A DNA stretch of 64,000 bases from Lysinibacillus sp. SGAir0095. GTDB taxonomy: Bacteria; Bacillota; Bacilli; Bacillales_A; Planococcaceae. The notes below the pieces were generated by a model, which was not told the DNA's origin, ran no database searches, and was given only the letters and a program-made list of their open reading frames with translations. Where the stretch lies: contig NZ_CP028083.1 in the NCBI RefSeq assembly GCF_005491425.1, positions 272,001 to 336,000 on the forward strand. The letters are read 5' to 3'. Below, piece after piece: positions 31,350 to 39,673 of the stretch (the stretch's first letter is position 1; each line of letters starts with the position of its first letter). A program made the translations under genes and the position numbers.

Positions 31350-32336
31350 ATGGCAACAATCAAGGCGGCCATCTTAGGTTTTGGCACAGTAGGTCAGGGT
31401 ATATATCATATTTTAAATGAAAAACGCGAAGAGCTTCGCGATAAACTAGGATTAGAAATAGAAGTTGCTAAAATTTTAGTAAGAGATACAACGAAAGAAC
31501 GTGTACCAGGTACTGCACATCTATTAACAGATAGTATAGATGATTGCCTTTCAGTAAAAGGGATCCAGGTTGTATTTGAAGCCATTGTAAATGAAGAGCC
31601 TGCATTTGGTTATTTAAAAAAGGCTGTTGAAAATAAGTGTCATGTCATTACTGCCAACAAAGTGATGTTTGCTAAACGAGGACTGGAACTGCAGGAACTT
31701 GCTAAGCAAAATGGTGTATTTGTCGGATATGAAGCGACAACTGCCGGCGGTGTACCAGTGATAAAAACCATGAAAAATATTCTATTAGTAAATGATGTTT
31801 TAAGAATTCAAGGGGTTTTAAATGGTACGACAAACTATATCCTAACAAAAATGCGTGCAGAAGGCTGGTCGTTTGAAGAAGCTTTAAAAGAAGCACAAAT
31901 ACTTGGCTATGCAGAGGCTGATCCATATAATGATATTTCTGGTCAAGATGCATTCAAAAAGCTAATGATTCTCTCCTCACTTGCTTTTGGAGATCAACCG
32001 AATTGGGCGGATGTAGAAGTAATTGGGATTGACACGATCTCTGCTGAACAAGTAGCCAATTCGATAGAAAAAGGATTACGCTATCGCCATGTGGCAGAGG
32101 TTGTAAAATATCCGGATGGAACGCTTTTCGCAAAAGTAGCGCCAATGCTAGTGGATAAAGAACATCCACTATACCCAATTGATGATGTATTTAATGCCGT
32201 TACAATGGAAACAAACTACATTGGCACACTGACACTGGTCGGACCTGGAGCAGGTATGTACCCAACAGCAAGTGTCATGGTGGAAGACTATGCAGAAATT
32301 ATCGGCAAACGTGCAGGTTTTGTCGTAACAATTTAA
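31350..32336 (+). CDS. hom: Homoserine dehydrogenase lacking the ACT domain
   Basis: 328 residues from ATG 31350 (MATIKAAILGFGTVGQG); GGAGG lies 11 nt upstream. Alternatives are ATG 31332 and GTG 31326. Rossmann motif GFGTVGQG, then ANKVMFAKRG, catalytic-domain GVLNGTTNYILTKM and GYAEADPYNDISGQDAFKKL with the catalytic Lys, and the C-terminal GPGAGMYPTASVMVEDYAEI. It ends there, about 100 residues shorter than the B. subtilis enzyme; the ACT regulatory domain is absent, so threonine feedback should be lost. Converts aspartate semialdehyde to homoserine. No thrB or thrC follows. Confidence 0.92.
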   Translation: MATIKAAILGFGTVGQGIYHILNEKREELRDKLGLEIEVAKILVRDTTKERVPGTAHLLTDSIDDCLSVKGIQVVFEAIVNEEPAFGYLKKAVENKCHVITANKVMFAKRGLELQELAKQNGVFVGYEATTAGGVPVIKTMKNILLVNDVLRIQGVLNGTTNYILTKMRAEGWSFEEALKEAQILGYAEADPYNDISGQDAFKKLMILSSLAFGDQPNWADVEVIGIDTISAEQVANSIEKGLRYRHVAEVVKYPDGTLFAKVAPMLVDKEHPLYPIDDVFNAVTMETNYIGTLTLVGPGAGMYPTASVMVEDYAEIIGKRAGFVVTI

Positions 32337-32383
32337 AACATCTTGAGGCGTGAAAAGTCATTCGCGCTTCAAGATGTTTTTTG
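32336..32383 (+). terminator. Terminator of hom
   Basis: AAAACATCTTGA.GCG / CGC.TCAAGATGTTTTTTG. Confidence 0.85.
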
Positions 32384-32417
32384 CGGTTGTTTATTGAAAA
32401 AGACAGTTCATATTCAA

Positions 32418-32648
32418 TTAGTCCTCATCCTTAATATCCGGATCTTCAGGAATAGGGGTATTGCGCCAAATTTCAATTTCTTCTTTAATCCGTTCTAATT
32501 GCTCATGATACGTATCAAATTGAGCACTATTTACGAGGTACTGTGTTCCATCATGCACTGCTTTAATGCGGCCGGCATAGATGTAGCGAAGCACTTGTTC
32601 CTCGGGCATTGAGATGTCCTTTGCCGTTTCGGCAACAGTTTTATACAT
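32418..32648 (-). CDS. Small excisionase/MerR-type HTH protein
   Basis: 76 residues. The N-terminal part YKTVAETAKDISMPEEQVLR followed by YIYAGRIKAVHDGTQYLV is a winged-helix of the excisionase family (helix-turn-helix then a beta-wing that sets the second helix). The C-terminal third is a coiled, acidic stretch. No integrase or phage genes are nearby, so a chromosomal regulator or accessory DNA-binding protein is more likely than an excisionase. Single gene. Confidence 0.7.
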   Translation of the reverse strand: MYKTVAETAKDISMPEEQVLRYIYAGRIKAVHDGTQYLVNSAQFDTYHEQLERIKEEIEIWRNTPIPEDPDIKDED

Positions 32649-33012
32649 GTATGGTGCCCTCCATTTTATTGGTTATATAAAGCCCTCTCTCTTTGAACAA
32701 GGGTAACATGGGGAAAGTTCATCATTTCCATTATAAGTGATTATCTAAAAAACGCTACAAAACAAATAGGGCAACCAAAAGAACAGTTCATGATTGAAAG
32801 ATTTATTCTAATATATTTTCAGTTTGTGCAATTATTTATCAAAGAAAATTATTCGATTGTCAATTGTGTTTGGTATAATTTAACAAGTTAATCTATGTAT
32901 ATAGGTAGTAGATTGAGGTAGGAACAAGTTTAACTGATTGAGATAGAAATTAGCATCGCTGAGTTCTGTCACTCAGAGTAATGGTAAAAATAAAATTAAT
33001 GAGGTGTAATCA

Positions 33013-33879
33013 ATGAATATATTTTCATACATATTTGTTTTACTAGCGGCAATGCTTTGGGGAACCGTTGGAACAACACAAACCTTTCTGCAAGCCGAGG
33101 TTTCCTCCATTGCAGTTGCAGCAGTCCGCTCGGCTATCGGGGGAGGGGTACTACTCGTTATTGCCTTATTCTTTCGGAAAATCAATGTTAAAACGTGGTC
33201 GTGGAAGTGGACAATTCTAGCAGCCTTAACGATTGCATTATTCCAATCGTTATTTTTCACCTCTGTACGCTTTACAGGGGTAGCTTTAGGAACGGTTGTA
33301 ACAATCGGTAGCTCCCCAGTTTTTTCAGGTTTAGTAGAGTGGGCAATATGGAAAAGGAAGCCGAATCGAATTTGGGCAATATCTACAACGCTTGCCATTA
33401 TTGGATGTATTTTATTATTTGTAAATCGAGGAGAAGCTTCAGTTAACCCAATCGGCATTCTTCTTGCATTAAGTGCGGGTCTCATGTTCGCGTTATATAC
33501 GAACTGCAGCAAGCAATTAGCGGAGAAAGAAGAAACCCTGCCAGCCGTTGCAATGACATTCACATTGTGTGCACTTTTACTGCTGCCGTTTTCAGGTAAT
33601 GGTGTTATGTGGACATTTGAAAGCCAAAACTTGTTCCCGATGCTTTATATGGGATTAGCCGCAACAAGTATAGCCTATCTTTTATTCTTAGCAGGTTTAG
33701 AGAAAATTTCTTCATCCTCCGCGGTGACATTGTCTTTAGCTGAACCTTTAACAGCCGCATTATTAGGTGTGTTTTTAGTAGGAGAATATTTGAGCCCGAC
33801 ATCTTGGATGGGCGTCGTGCTGTTACTGGGTGGAATTATTGTGTTGACGGTGGGCAGTCGAAAGAGCGGAAAACACTAA
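33013..33879 (+). CDS. EamA/DMT family transporter
   Basis: 288 residues, ten helices in two EamA repeats: AAMLWGTVGTTQTFLQAEVS in the first and LALSAGLMFALYTNCSKQLA in the second, with the C-terminal SLAEPLTAALLGVFLVGEYL signature. Probable exporter of a metabolite or drug; substrate not readable. GAGGTG is 6 nt before ATG. A 364-nt leader region upstream holds TATAAT at 32874-32879 and the small hairpin CTGAG/CTCAG at about 32958-32975. Terminator follows. Confidence 0.85.
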   Translation: MNIFSYIFVLLAAMLWGTVGTTQTFLQAEVSSIAVAAVRSAIGGGVLLVIALFFRKINVKTWSWKWTILAALTIALFQSLFFTSVRFTGVALGTVVTIGSSPVFSGLVEWAIWKRKPNRIWAISTTLAIIGCILLFVNRGEASVNPIGILLALSAGLMFALYTNCSKQLAEKEETLPAVAMTFTLCALLLLPFSGNGVMWTFESQNLFPMLYMGLAATSIAYLLFLAGLEKISSSSAVTLSLAEPLTAALLGVFLVGEYLSPTSWMGVVLLLGGIIVLTVGSRKSGKH

Positions 33880-33955
33880 GTTAATAGATTCTTTTAATAT
33901 TTTTAAGTTGTCGATGCAGGTGGTAAGAATACCCTTTTTGTTGGCAACCTAAATT

Positions 33956-33990
33956 TAGGGCGCTCATAAAGGTATGAACGCCCTTTTTTA
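33956..33990 (+). terminator. Terminator of the EamA gene
   Basis: AGGGCG-TCAT / ATGA-CGCCCT then TTTTTT. The remaining 225 nt to 34216 show only scattered AT-rich sequence with AAAACGTTTT-like cre half-sites. Confidence 0.8.
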
Positions 33991-34216
33991 AAAGAGACCT
34001 AAATCAATTCTCACACAAAATATGATTCAATCTTACGTCTAAATAAATCAATTCTCGATTAAATCTATTCATAGGGTCGTTCTAAATCACATAAGCCGTC
34101 AGAGACAACCGATAGCTGCTTCAAAAACGTTTTCATTTACGATAGAACAGCTATTGATATTTGACTTTAATATTAGCTACTGAATAATTTTGCAGTTTAC
34201 GTAGTAGGCAACTTTT

Positions 34217-34639
34217 TTATTGGAAATCATTTTTTAAGAATGATTTCAATATGCCTTTAATTTGATCAAATTGTTCCTGTGTTAATTGCATGTCTAGTGA
34301 AATTTGTTCAGAAATACAAGGAAGCTTCTGACGGACTTCTCGACCATGTGCTGTTAATGAAACCATCATTTGACGCTCATCTTGTATAGAGCGTTCTCGC
34401 GTAATATAATTTTTTTCCTCTAATTTCTTCAATAAAGGTGTCAATGTACCGGAATCTAAAAATAGTCGGCTGCCTAATTCCTTCACCATCAGTTGCTCTT
34501 CTTCTTCTATTGCGAGCATTGTAATAAAGCCTGTATAGGTAAGGTCGTATGGTTTTAACAACTTTGTATATTTGCGTATAATTTCTTTCGACGTGACATA
34601 TAGCAGGAAGCATAATTGATTTTCTAGGTAGTTGGTCAT
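34217..34639 (-). CDS. ohrR: MarR-family organic hydroperoxide repressor OhrR
   Basis: 140 residues. The sensing Cys10 lies in ENQLCFLLYVTSKEI, the conserved OhrR N-terminus; a second Cys108 (KLPCISEQ) could resolve it as a disulphide. Winged HTH: VKELGSRLFLDSGTLTPLLK and YITRERSIQDERQMMVSLTA. Peroxide oxidation should release it from the two operators in the 144-nt divergent region shared with ohr. ATG preceded by AAGGAG. Autoregulation is likely. Confidence 0.93.
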   Translation of the reverse strand: MTNYLENQLCFLLYVTSKEIIRKYTKLLKPYDLTYTGFITMLAIEEEEQLMVKELGSRLFLDSGTLTPLLKKLEEKNYITRERSIQDERQMMVSLTAHGREVRQKLPCISEQISLDMQLTQEQFDQIKGILKSFLKNDFQ

Positions 34640-34696
34640 CGTTATCTCCTTTATAACGCTGAATGTTTGCTTTTATGATAAGGACAATTTAAATAC

Positions 34697-34762
34697 TTGT
34701 CAAATACAATTTAATTGTATAAAATGTATTTAACCAATTAGATTGTACACAATTTAATTGTA
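34697..34762 (+). promoter_or_regulatory. ohr promoter with two OhrR operators
   Basis: TACAATTTAATTGTA at 34705-34719 and CACAATTTAATTGTA at 34748-34762 match the OhrR palindrome. The first lies inside the promoter TTGTCA (34697-34702), 17 nt, TAAAAT (34720-34725). The 43-bp centre-to-centre distance, about four helical turns, places both sites on the same face. Confidence 0.85.
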
Positions 34763-34783
34763 TAAAATTACGGAGGGGTTAAG

Positions 34784-35188
34784 ATGAAAACATTATTTAC
34801 TACGAAAATGATTAATGTAGGCGGACGCAAAGGAGAATCATATTCTGAGGACCATTCTTTATCGTTAAAAATAGCTCCACCAGGCTCCAATGTAGCTGAT
34901 GCAACAAATCCTGAGCAGTTATTTGCAGCAGGTTACAGTGCATGCTTTAATAGTGCATTAGATCTTATAAAACGCAAAGAAAAAATAACAGGAGAGTCGA
35001 CTATTACAGCGACTGTTAATCTAGTGGAAAAAGCTCCATTTGATTATGTATTAGATGTAGTTCTAGAGGGGCATATTGAAGGGCTTTCACTAGAGGAAAC
35101 ACAAAAATTATTACAATTAACACATACAGTTTGTCCTTATTCAAAAGCTACACAGGGTAATATTGAAGTTAAGATTATAGCTGTTTAA
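34784..35188 (+). CDS. ohr: Organic hydroperoxide resistance protein Ohr
   Basis: 134 residues of the OsmC/Ohr fold. Peroxidatic Cys54 (AGYSACFNSAL) and resolving Cys117 (HTVCPYSKAT), with Arg15 and Glu44 at the positions that activate the thiolate. Reduces fatty and organic hydroperoxides with lipoylated protein as reductant in studied cases. GGAGGGG stands 5 nt before ATG. Divergent from ohrR, with operators between. Confidence 0.95.
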   Translation: MKTLFTTKMINVGGRKGESYSEDHSLSLKIAPPGSNVADATNPEQLFAAGYSACFNSALDLIKRKEKITGESTITATVNLVEKAPFDYVLDVVLEGHIEGLSLEETQKLLQLTHTVCPYSKATQGNIEVKIIAV

Positions 35189-35322
35189 GGTTTTAGTAAA
35201 GTTTGTTCGATAATTTGGCTAAATGAAATGAATATTTTTGAATTCAGATATTACCAAAAGTATTCATTTCATTCATAAAAGTGCGGAATACTATATTTCT
35301 AGAAAAAAGTAGGGAATAGCGG

Positions 35323-35868
35323 ATGAGCATTTATAATTACTTAGTGAAAAAACCAAATGGGGAAATTTTATCGATGGAAACGTATCGAAACAAAGTACTG
35401 CTTATCGTTAATTCAGCGAACCATTGTGAGTTTACATACCAATATGAGGACTTACAAAAGCTATATGAAAAATATGCACAGCAAGGTGTTCAGGTTCTCT
35501 CGTTTCCATGTAACCAATTCGGAGCGCAAAATCCGGAAGATGGACAGACAACTGCGACCCAATGCAAGCTTCAATTTGGAGTATCATATCCTGTATTCGA
35601 CAAAATTAACGTCAACGGAGATAGTACCCACCCATTATTCAATTACTTAAAGCACGAGGTTGATTGCCCAACATTTAAGCGTGAAACAATGCAGCAAAAA
35701 ATGATGTATAAAAGCATTCAAGAAAACTATCCAGAGTATCTTATTGGTCGCAATATTCGATGGAATTTCACGAAATTTCTAGTCAATCAAAAGGGACAAG
35801 TCATAAAACGTTTTGAGCCATATGATTCATTTTTAGATATTGAACAGGCAATAGAAGTGTTATTATAA
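35323..35868 (+). CDS. Glutathione peroxidase family thiol peroxidase (BsaA-like)
   Basis: 181 residues. GPx motifs: catalytic Cys35 in NSANHCEFTYQYEDL (where animal enzymes have selenocysteine), FPCNQFGAQNP with a possible resolving Cys63 and catalytic Gln, and IRWNFTKFLVNQKG with Trp and Asn of the tetrad. Probably reduces hydroperoxides with thioredoxin. It follows ohr by 134 nt and may belong to the same stress response; no operator of its own is seen. Confidence 0.9.
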   Translation: MSIYNYLVKKPNGEILSMETYRNKVLLIVNSANHCEFTYQYEDLQKLYEKYAQQGVQVLSFPCNQFGAQNPEDGQTTATQCKLQFGVSYPVFDKINVNGDSTHPLFNYLKHEVDCPTFKRETMQQKMMYKSIQENYPEYLIGRNIRWNFTKFLVNQKGQVIKRFEPYDSFLDIEQAIEVLL

Positions 35869-35899
35869 GAATTTTTACTGCCCGTTCTTAAAAAATATG

Positions 35900-35934
35900 C
35901 TCATTTAATTGCCTTAGGCAAAGTTAAATGAGCC
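35900..35934. terminator. Strong hairpin after the peroxidase gene
   Basis: GCTCATTTAA / TTAAATGAGC with inner GCCTTAGGC. The T-tract is on the - side, so its direction is unclear. The following region to 36466 has no ORF; it is AT-rich with some C-runs near 36230-36262 and presumably carries the two-component system's promoter. Confidence 0.55.
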
Positions 35935-36466
35935 CCACTTTTCCAATCCCCTATCATTCAACGTATTACATTTTCTAATTAGGCAAATAATCCTTGTATG
36001 AAAGAATGAAAAAAACAGTTAAAACTTATTAGAAGAGTTCTTATCTTTCTTTATCTTGTCAAAAGGTAGGAACCATCCCACCAAAACGCAATTATTCCAT
36101 TTCGAATGAATTTACAATATTCCTATAAAAATAACGATTTTTCATCCGTGTTTTTACATAGTTAGATTCGTACCTAATCAAATTCAAAATTCGAGGGTGC
36201 TGAACATCCATGACCAATACCCTAAGTACCCCACATAGAAAATCCGTGTACCCCAATTTCCCCATCAAAAATAAATACTAGTATCGTATTTAAAATAAGG
36301 TAAAATGGAAATGTATGTAAAGTGTATCCTGTATTTAAAAGGGTTTATAAATATCAAATACACATTAAAAAACCAAAATCTTAAGAATTTCTTCATAAAT
36401 TTACAGACTATAAATTAAGATTCAAATTTTATGATAGTAACATAAGAAAAAGATGAGGTGAGGGCA

Positions 36467-37168
36467 GTGGAGAAACTAACCGTGCTCGTCACAGATGATG
36501 ACAAAGACATTCGTGATGGGATAGAGATTTATTTGAAAAATGAAGGCTATAACGTACTAAAAGCTGCGGATGGATCTGAAGCCTTGAAGCTGCTGGAAGA
36601 AAATGAAGTTCATTTAATCATCCTGGATATTATGATGCCTACTATGGATGGAATTACAGCTACTTTTAAAATTCGCACAGAGCGCAATATTCCCATCATC
36701 ATGTTAAGTGCGAAGGCGGAAGAGACAGATAAAATTCATGGGTTATCAGTAGGAGCAGATGACTACATTACCAAGCCATTCCATCCAATGGAGTTGCTTG
36801 CCCGTGTGAAGTCGCAATTGAGACGTTATGTGCAATTGGGGACTTATTACGGGAATGCACAGCAAAATTCGAAAATAGAGGTAAATGGTTTATCGATCGA
36901 TTTTGATGCAAAAGAGGTACGCTTAGATGGCGAATTGGTGAAATTAACACCGATCGAGTACAAGATTACGGAGCTATTATTAAAAAATGCGGGGCGTGTC
37001 TTTTCGATTAACGAGATTTATGAGCTTGTATGGAAGGAAGAGGCTTATAATGCGGAAAACGTGGTGGCAGTTCACATACGAAAAATCCGGGAAAAAATCG
37101 AAGCAGACCCCAAAAATCCAAGATACTTAAAGGTTGTGTGGGGAATTGGATACAAAATTGAAAAATAA
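36467..37168 (+). CDS. OmpR-family response regulator
   Basis: 233 residues from GTG 36467, with GAGG 8 nt upstream; GTG 36458 is an in-frame alternative that overlaps the SD. Receiver domain: TDDDKDIRDG (acidic pocket), phospho-Asp in LIILDIMMPTMDG, then MLSAKAEE and YITKPFHPMELLARV. Winged-helix output domain: VKLTPIEYKITELLLKNAGR, then NVVAVHIRKIREKI and LKVVWGIGYKIEK. VanR/YclJ-like arrangement. Its 3' end overlaps a small ORF, then the kinase gene follows. Confidence 0.93.
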   Translation: MEKLTVLVTDDDKDIRDGIEIYLKNEGYNVLKAADGSEALKLLEENEVHLIILDIMMPTMDGITATFKIRTERNIPIIMLSAKAEETDKIHGLSVGADDYITKPFHPMELLARVKSQLRRYVQLGTYYGNAQQNSKIEVNGLSIDFDAKEVRLDGELVKLTPIEYKITELLLKNAGRVFSINEIYELVWKEEAYNAENVVAVHIRKIREKIEADPKNPRYLKVVWGIGYKIEK

Positions 37169-37301
37169 AATTGAGACAAGCCTAACTGTGTTAAGTCTCA
37201 TTGCAAGTGTCGTCGGTATGTTCTTTATTATCACAAAGACGTGGCAATTTATAAGTGAACATCTTGATGAAACCATGCAAATGCTTGTGAAATTATTTTA
37301 G
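37158..37301 (+). CDS. 47-residue single-pass membrane protein between regulator and kinase
   Basis: TTG at 37158 (or TTG 37146) inside the end of the response regulator gene, +1 frame relative to it. Sequence: basic start MKNKIETSL, hydrophobic TVLSLIASVVGMFFIITKTW, then a short tail QFISEHLDETMQMLVKLF. It stops 18 nt before the kinase start, whose GGAGG follows immediately. The overlapping, packed layout and clean one-helix protein argue for a real coupled gene, perhaps a small kinase modulator. No SD of standard strength precedes it. Confidence 0.55.
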   Translation: MKNKIETSLTVLSLIASVVGMFFIITKTWQFISEHLDETMQMLVKLF

Positions 37302-37318
37302 AGGAGGAAAGTAGTATT

Positions 37319-39541
37319 ATGAAGTCAAAAAATAAATTACTCCTCATACTTTTTCTTATAACTTGGTCAGCGTTAGCAGTCGTTACATTTATAAATCATT
37401 CACATAATTATTTATTTAAATCGTACTTTGAATCCGATTATTTTCAGTCTTCAAGAGATGGCTTTATTGAAGGATTAGGGAAGTATGTTTTAGCTCCATT
37501 TGATGCTGAAAAAGCAAAAGAGCAAATCAATGTAACACAAGAAGAGATTGAAAACTACCGAAATTATTATGGAAGTCTTTCGGAACAGGTAGAGAATATT
37601 CGCTCACAATACATTGATGAGATTACGAATGCAGAACAAGCAGAAGATACACAGTTAAAGGAACACCTCGTTGCGGAAAGAGATGCAAAAATAGCGGACA
37701 TTACGAAGAATTTTGAAAGCGATGAATATGTTGAAGAGAAAATTCGTAAACAAAAAGAACAAATGATTGATTCTTATGCTAATCAACAGGCTAAGTATCG
37801 AAATGAATTTTTGAGAGAATACAAATTCTTCGCTTTTAACTTAGTCAATGTAGATACAGAAGAAAAATTTGAAAGTGGACAACAACAAAAAACAACTATT
37901 TATTCAGAAAAATTTGGGGAAGATAATTTAACTCTCACAGTAGATAGTTCAGTTTCTATTGATACGTATGGAGAGGATTATAATCATGTGCAGCAAACGC
38001 TCATTCAACCCTTCGAGATACAAGGTGAAGTAACGCAATTTGAAGGAACAATTAGTGTACCAAAGACAATGGCGAAGGATTTAAATCATTCTACTGGTTC
38101 AGAATATAAGTCATTTGAAGTGGCAAAATACTTCTTCTATATCGTATGGCTAACAGGTATAGTAGCGATCATTGGATTGTTTAGTTTTGCTAAGCCTTCT
38201 AAAGAAGTGTTTAGAGGGGAATTGGAAAGGTTACATGAGATTTATGCAAGAATCCCGGTTGATGTTCAAATTGTACTGATTCTTATTGGGGTGATGGTAT
38301 CTTTTGCTGCAGCAGATAGCCTTGGATATACTATCATAAATTCATATCGTTATACATCGAACCTATCTAGCCTAACAGATTTTCTGGTGTTTTTCTTAGT
38401 ATTGTTCGGATCGATAACAGCGATCATTATGGGCTCTATTTGGACTTGGGATTCCATTAAAACAGAAGAAAAAATGAAGAAGCAAGTGAGTCAAGCAATG
38501 CTGTATCGTTTAGCAGATGGGATGAAGGATTTATTTTTAAACCGTTCTGTTGGTATGCAGGCAGTTGGCGTTCTAACTATTGCATTCCTTACGGGGATAG
38601 GCTTTATCGGAGCAGCCGTACAAGGCCAAGAATTAGTCCCAATTTTTATGCTGTTATTTTTCTTCATCGCTTTACCAGCCTTCCTTGTGTTCCTGCGACA
38701 TATGGGCTACCTCAATCGTATTATGAAACAAACACAAGAAATGGCTGAAGGGCGATTAACCTCTGAAATTAAAGTTAAGGGGAAGTCAATTTTTTCTAAG
38801 CATGCAGCCAACTTAAATGACCTTCGTGAAGGTGTTAAAACTTCTATGTCTGAACAGGCAAAGAGTGAGCGATTGAAAACAGAACTGATTACAAATGTAG
38901 GTCATGATCTACGAACTCCCTTAACGTCAATTATCACATATACAGATTTGTTGAAAAATCCAAATCTGACAGAGGATGAACGTAAACAATACATTGACGT
39001 CCTAGATAAAAAATCAGCACGTTTAAAAACGTTAATTGAAGATTTATTTGAAGTATCCAAAATGGCAAGCGGCAATATCGAGGTGACGAAGCAACGTTTA
39101 GATTTAACTCAACTATTGAAGCAATCGATTGGCGAACATGAGGAAGAATTTGCAAAGTCCAATTTTGAATTGCGAGTTTCAATGCCTGAACAGCCTCTAT
39201 TTGCTTATGTAGATGGCCAAAAGATGTGGCGTGTGATCGATAATCTGATTGTGAATGCACTGAAATACTCATTAGAAGGTACAAGAATTTACATTACATT
39301 AAAGCATATAGGTTCAGCGGCAGAATTTACGGTGAAAAATGTTTCAAAATATGAGCTTAATGAAAATGTTGAGGAACTTACAGAACGCTTCAAGCGCGCG
39401 GATGCTTCTCGACACACAGATGGCTCAGGTTTAGGCCTGGCCATTGCACAATCAATTGTGGACATTCACAATGGGCGCTTAAGCATCGATTTAGATGGCG
39501 ACCTATTTAAAGTAACAGTATCCGTCCCAGCTGAATATTAA
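37319..39541 (+). CDS. Sensor histidine kinase with large extracytoplasmic domain
   Basis: 740 residues. N-terminal helix (about 6-26), a 230-residue charged, coiled-coil-rich extracytoplasmic region, then about five further helices (from residue 278 to 460), a HAMP-like linker, H-box TELITNVGHDLRTPLTSIIT, N-box NLIVNALKYS, F/G boxes ELTERFKRADASRHTDGSGL-GLAIAQSIV. A consensus phospho-acceptor His and ATP site are present. GAGGAGG precedes ATG. Partner of the upstream regulator. The extra five-helix module beyond the usual two is unusual. The stimulus is unknown; cell envelope stress is a guess. Confidence 0.92.
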   Translation: MKSKNKLLLILFLITWSALAVVTFINHSHNYLFKSYFESDYFQSSRDGFIEGLGKYVLAPFDAEKAKEQINVTQEEIENYRNYYGSLSEQVENIRSQYIDEITNAEQAEDTQLKEHLVAERDAKIADITKNFESDEYVEEKIRKQKEQMIDSYANQQAKYRNEFLREYKFFAFNLVNVDTEEKFESGQQQKTTIYSEKFGEDNLTLTVDSSVSIDTYGEDYNHVQQTLIQPFEIQGEVTQFEGTISVPKTMAKDLNHSTGSEYKSFEVAKYFFYIVWLTGIVAIIGLFSFAKPSKEVFRGELERLHEIYARIPVDVQIVLILIGVMVSFAAADSLGYTIINSYRYTSNLSSLTDFLVFFLVLFGSITAIIMGSIWTWDSIKTEEKMKKQVSQAMLYRLADGMKDLFLNRSVGMQAVGVLTIAFLTGIGFIGAAVQGQELVPIFMLLFFFIALPAFLVFLRHMGYLNRIMKQTQEMAEGRLTSEIKVKGKSIFSKHAANLNDLREGVKTSMSEQAKSERLKTELITNVGHDLRTPLTSIITYTDLLKNPNLTEDERKQYIDVLDKKSARLKTLIEDLFEVSKMASGNIEVTKQRLDLTQLLKQSIGEHEEEFAKSNFELRVSMPEQPLFAYVDGQKMWRVIDNLIVNALKYSLEGTRIYITLKHIGSAAEFTVKNVSKYELNENVEELTERFKRADASRHTDGSGLGLAIAQSIVDIHNGRLSIDLDGDLFKVTVSVPAEY

Positions 39542-39560
39542 CCTTGCAGATGAAATTGGG

Positions 39561-39594
39561 GGAGAAAAACGCAGTCCGTTTTTCTCCTTTTTTA
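39561..39594 (+). terminator. Terminator of the two-component operon
   Basis: GGAGAAAAACG / CGTTTTTCTCC then TTTTTT. Confidence 0.88.
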
Positions 39595-39673
39595 TTTGGA
39601 AAGCGGATGCTGTGAAACATTCCTACCCAGCATGGTATACTTTTTCATATTGGTTATTGGGAGGATTATACAA

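Noticed and set aside
32418..32648. Excisionase as evidence of an integrated prophage or element
   Set aside because: No integrase, attachment repeats or other mobile genes nearby; such HTH proteins also occur as ordinary chromosomal genes.
32880..33012. Riboswitch or T-box before the EamA gene
   Set aside because: Only a short CTGAG/CTCAG hairpin is seen; no T-box sequence or known aptamer core.
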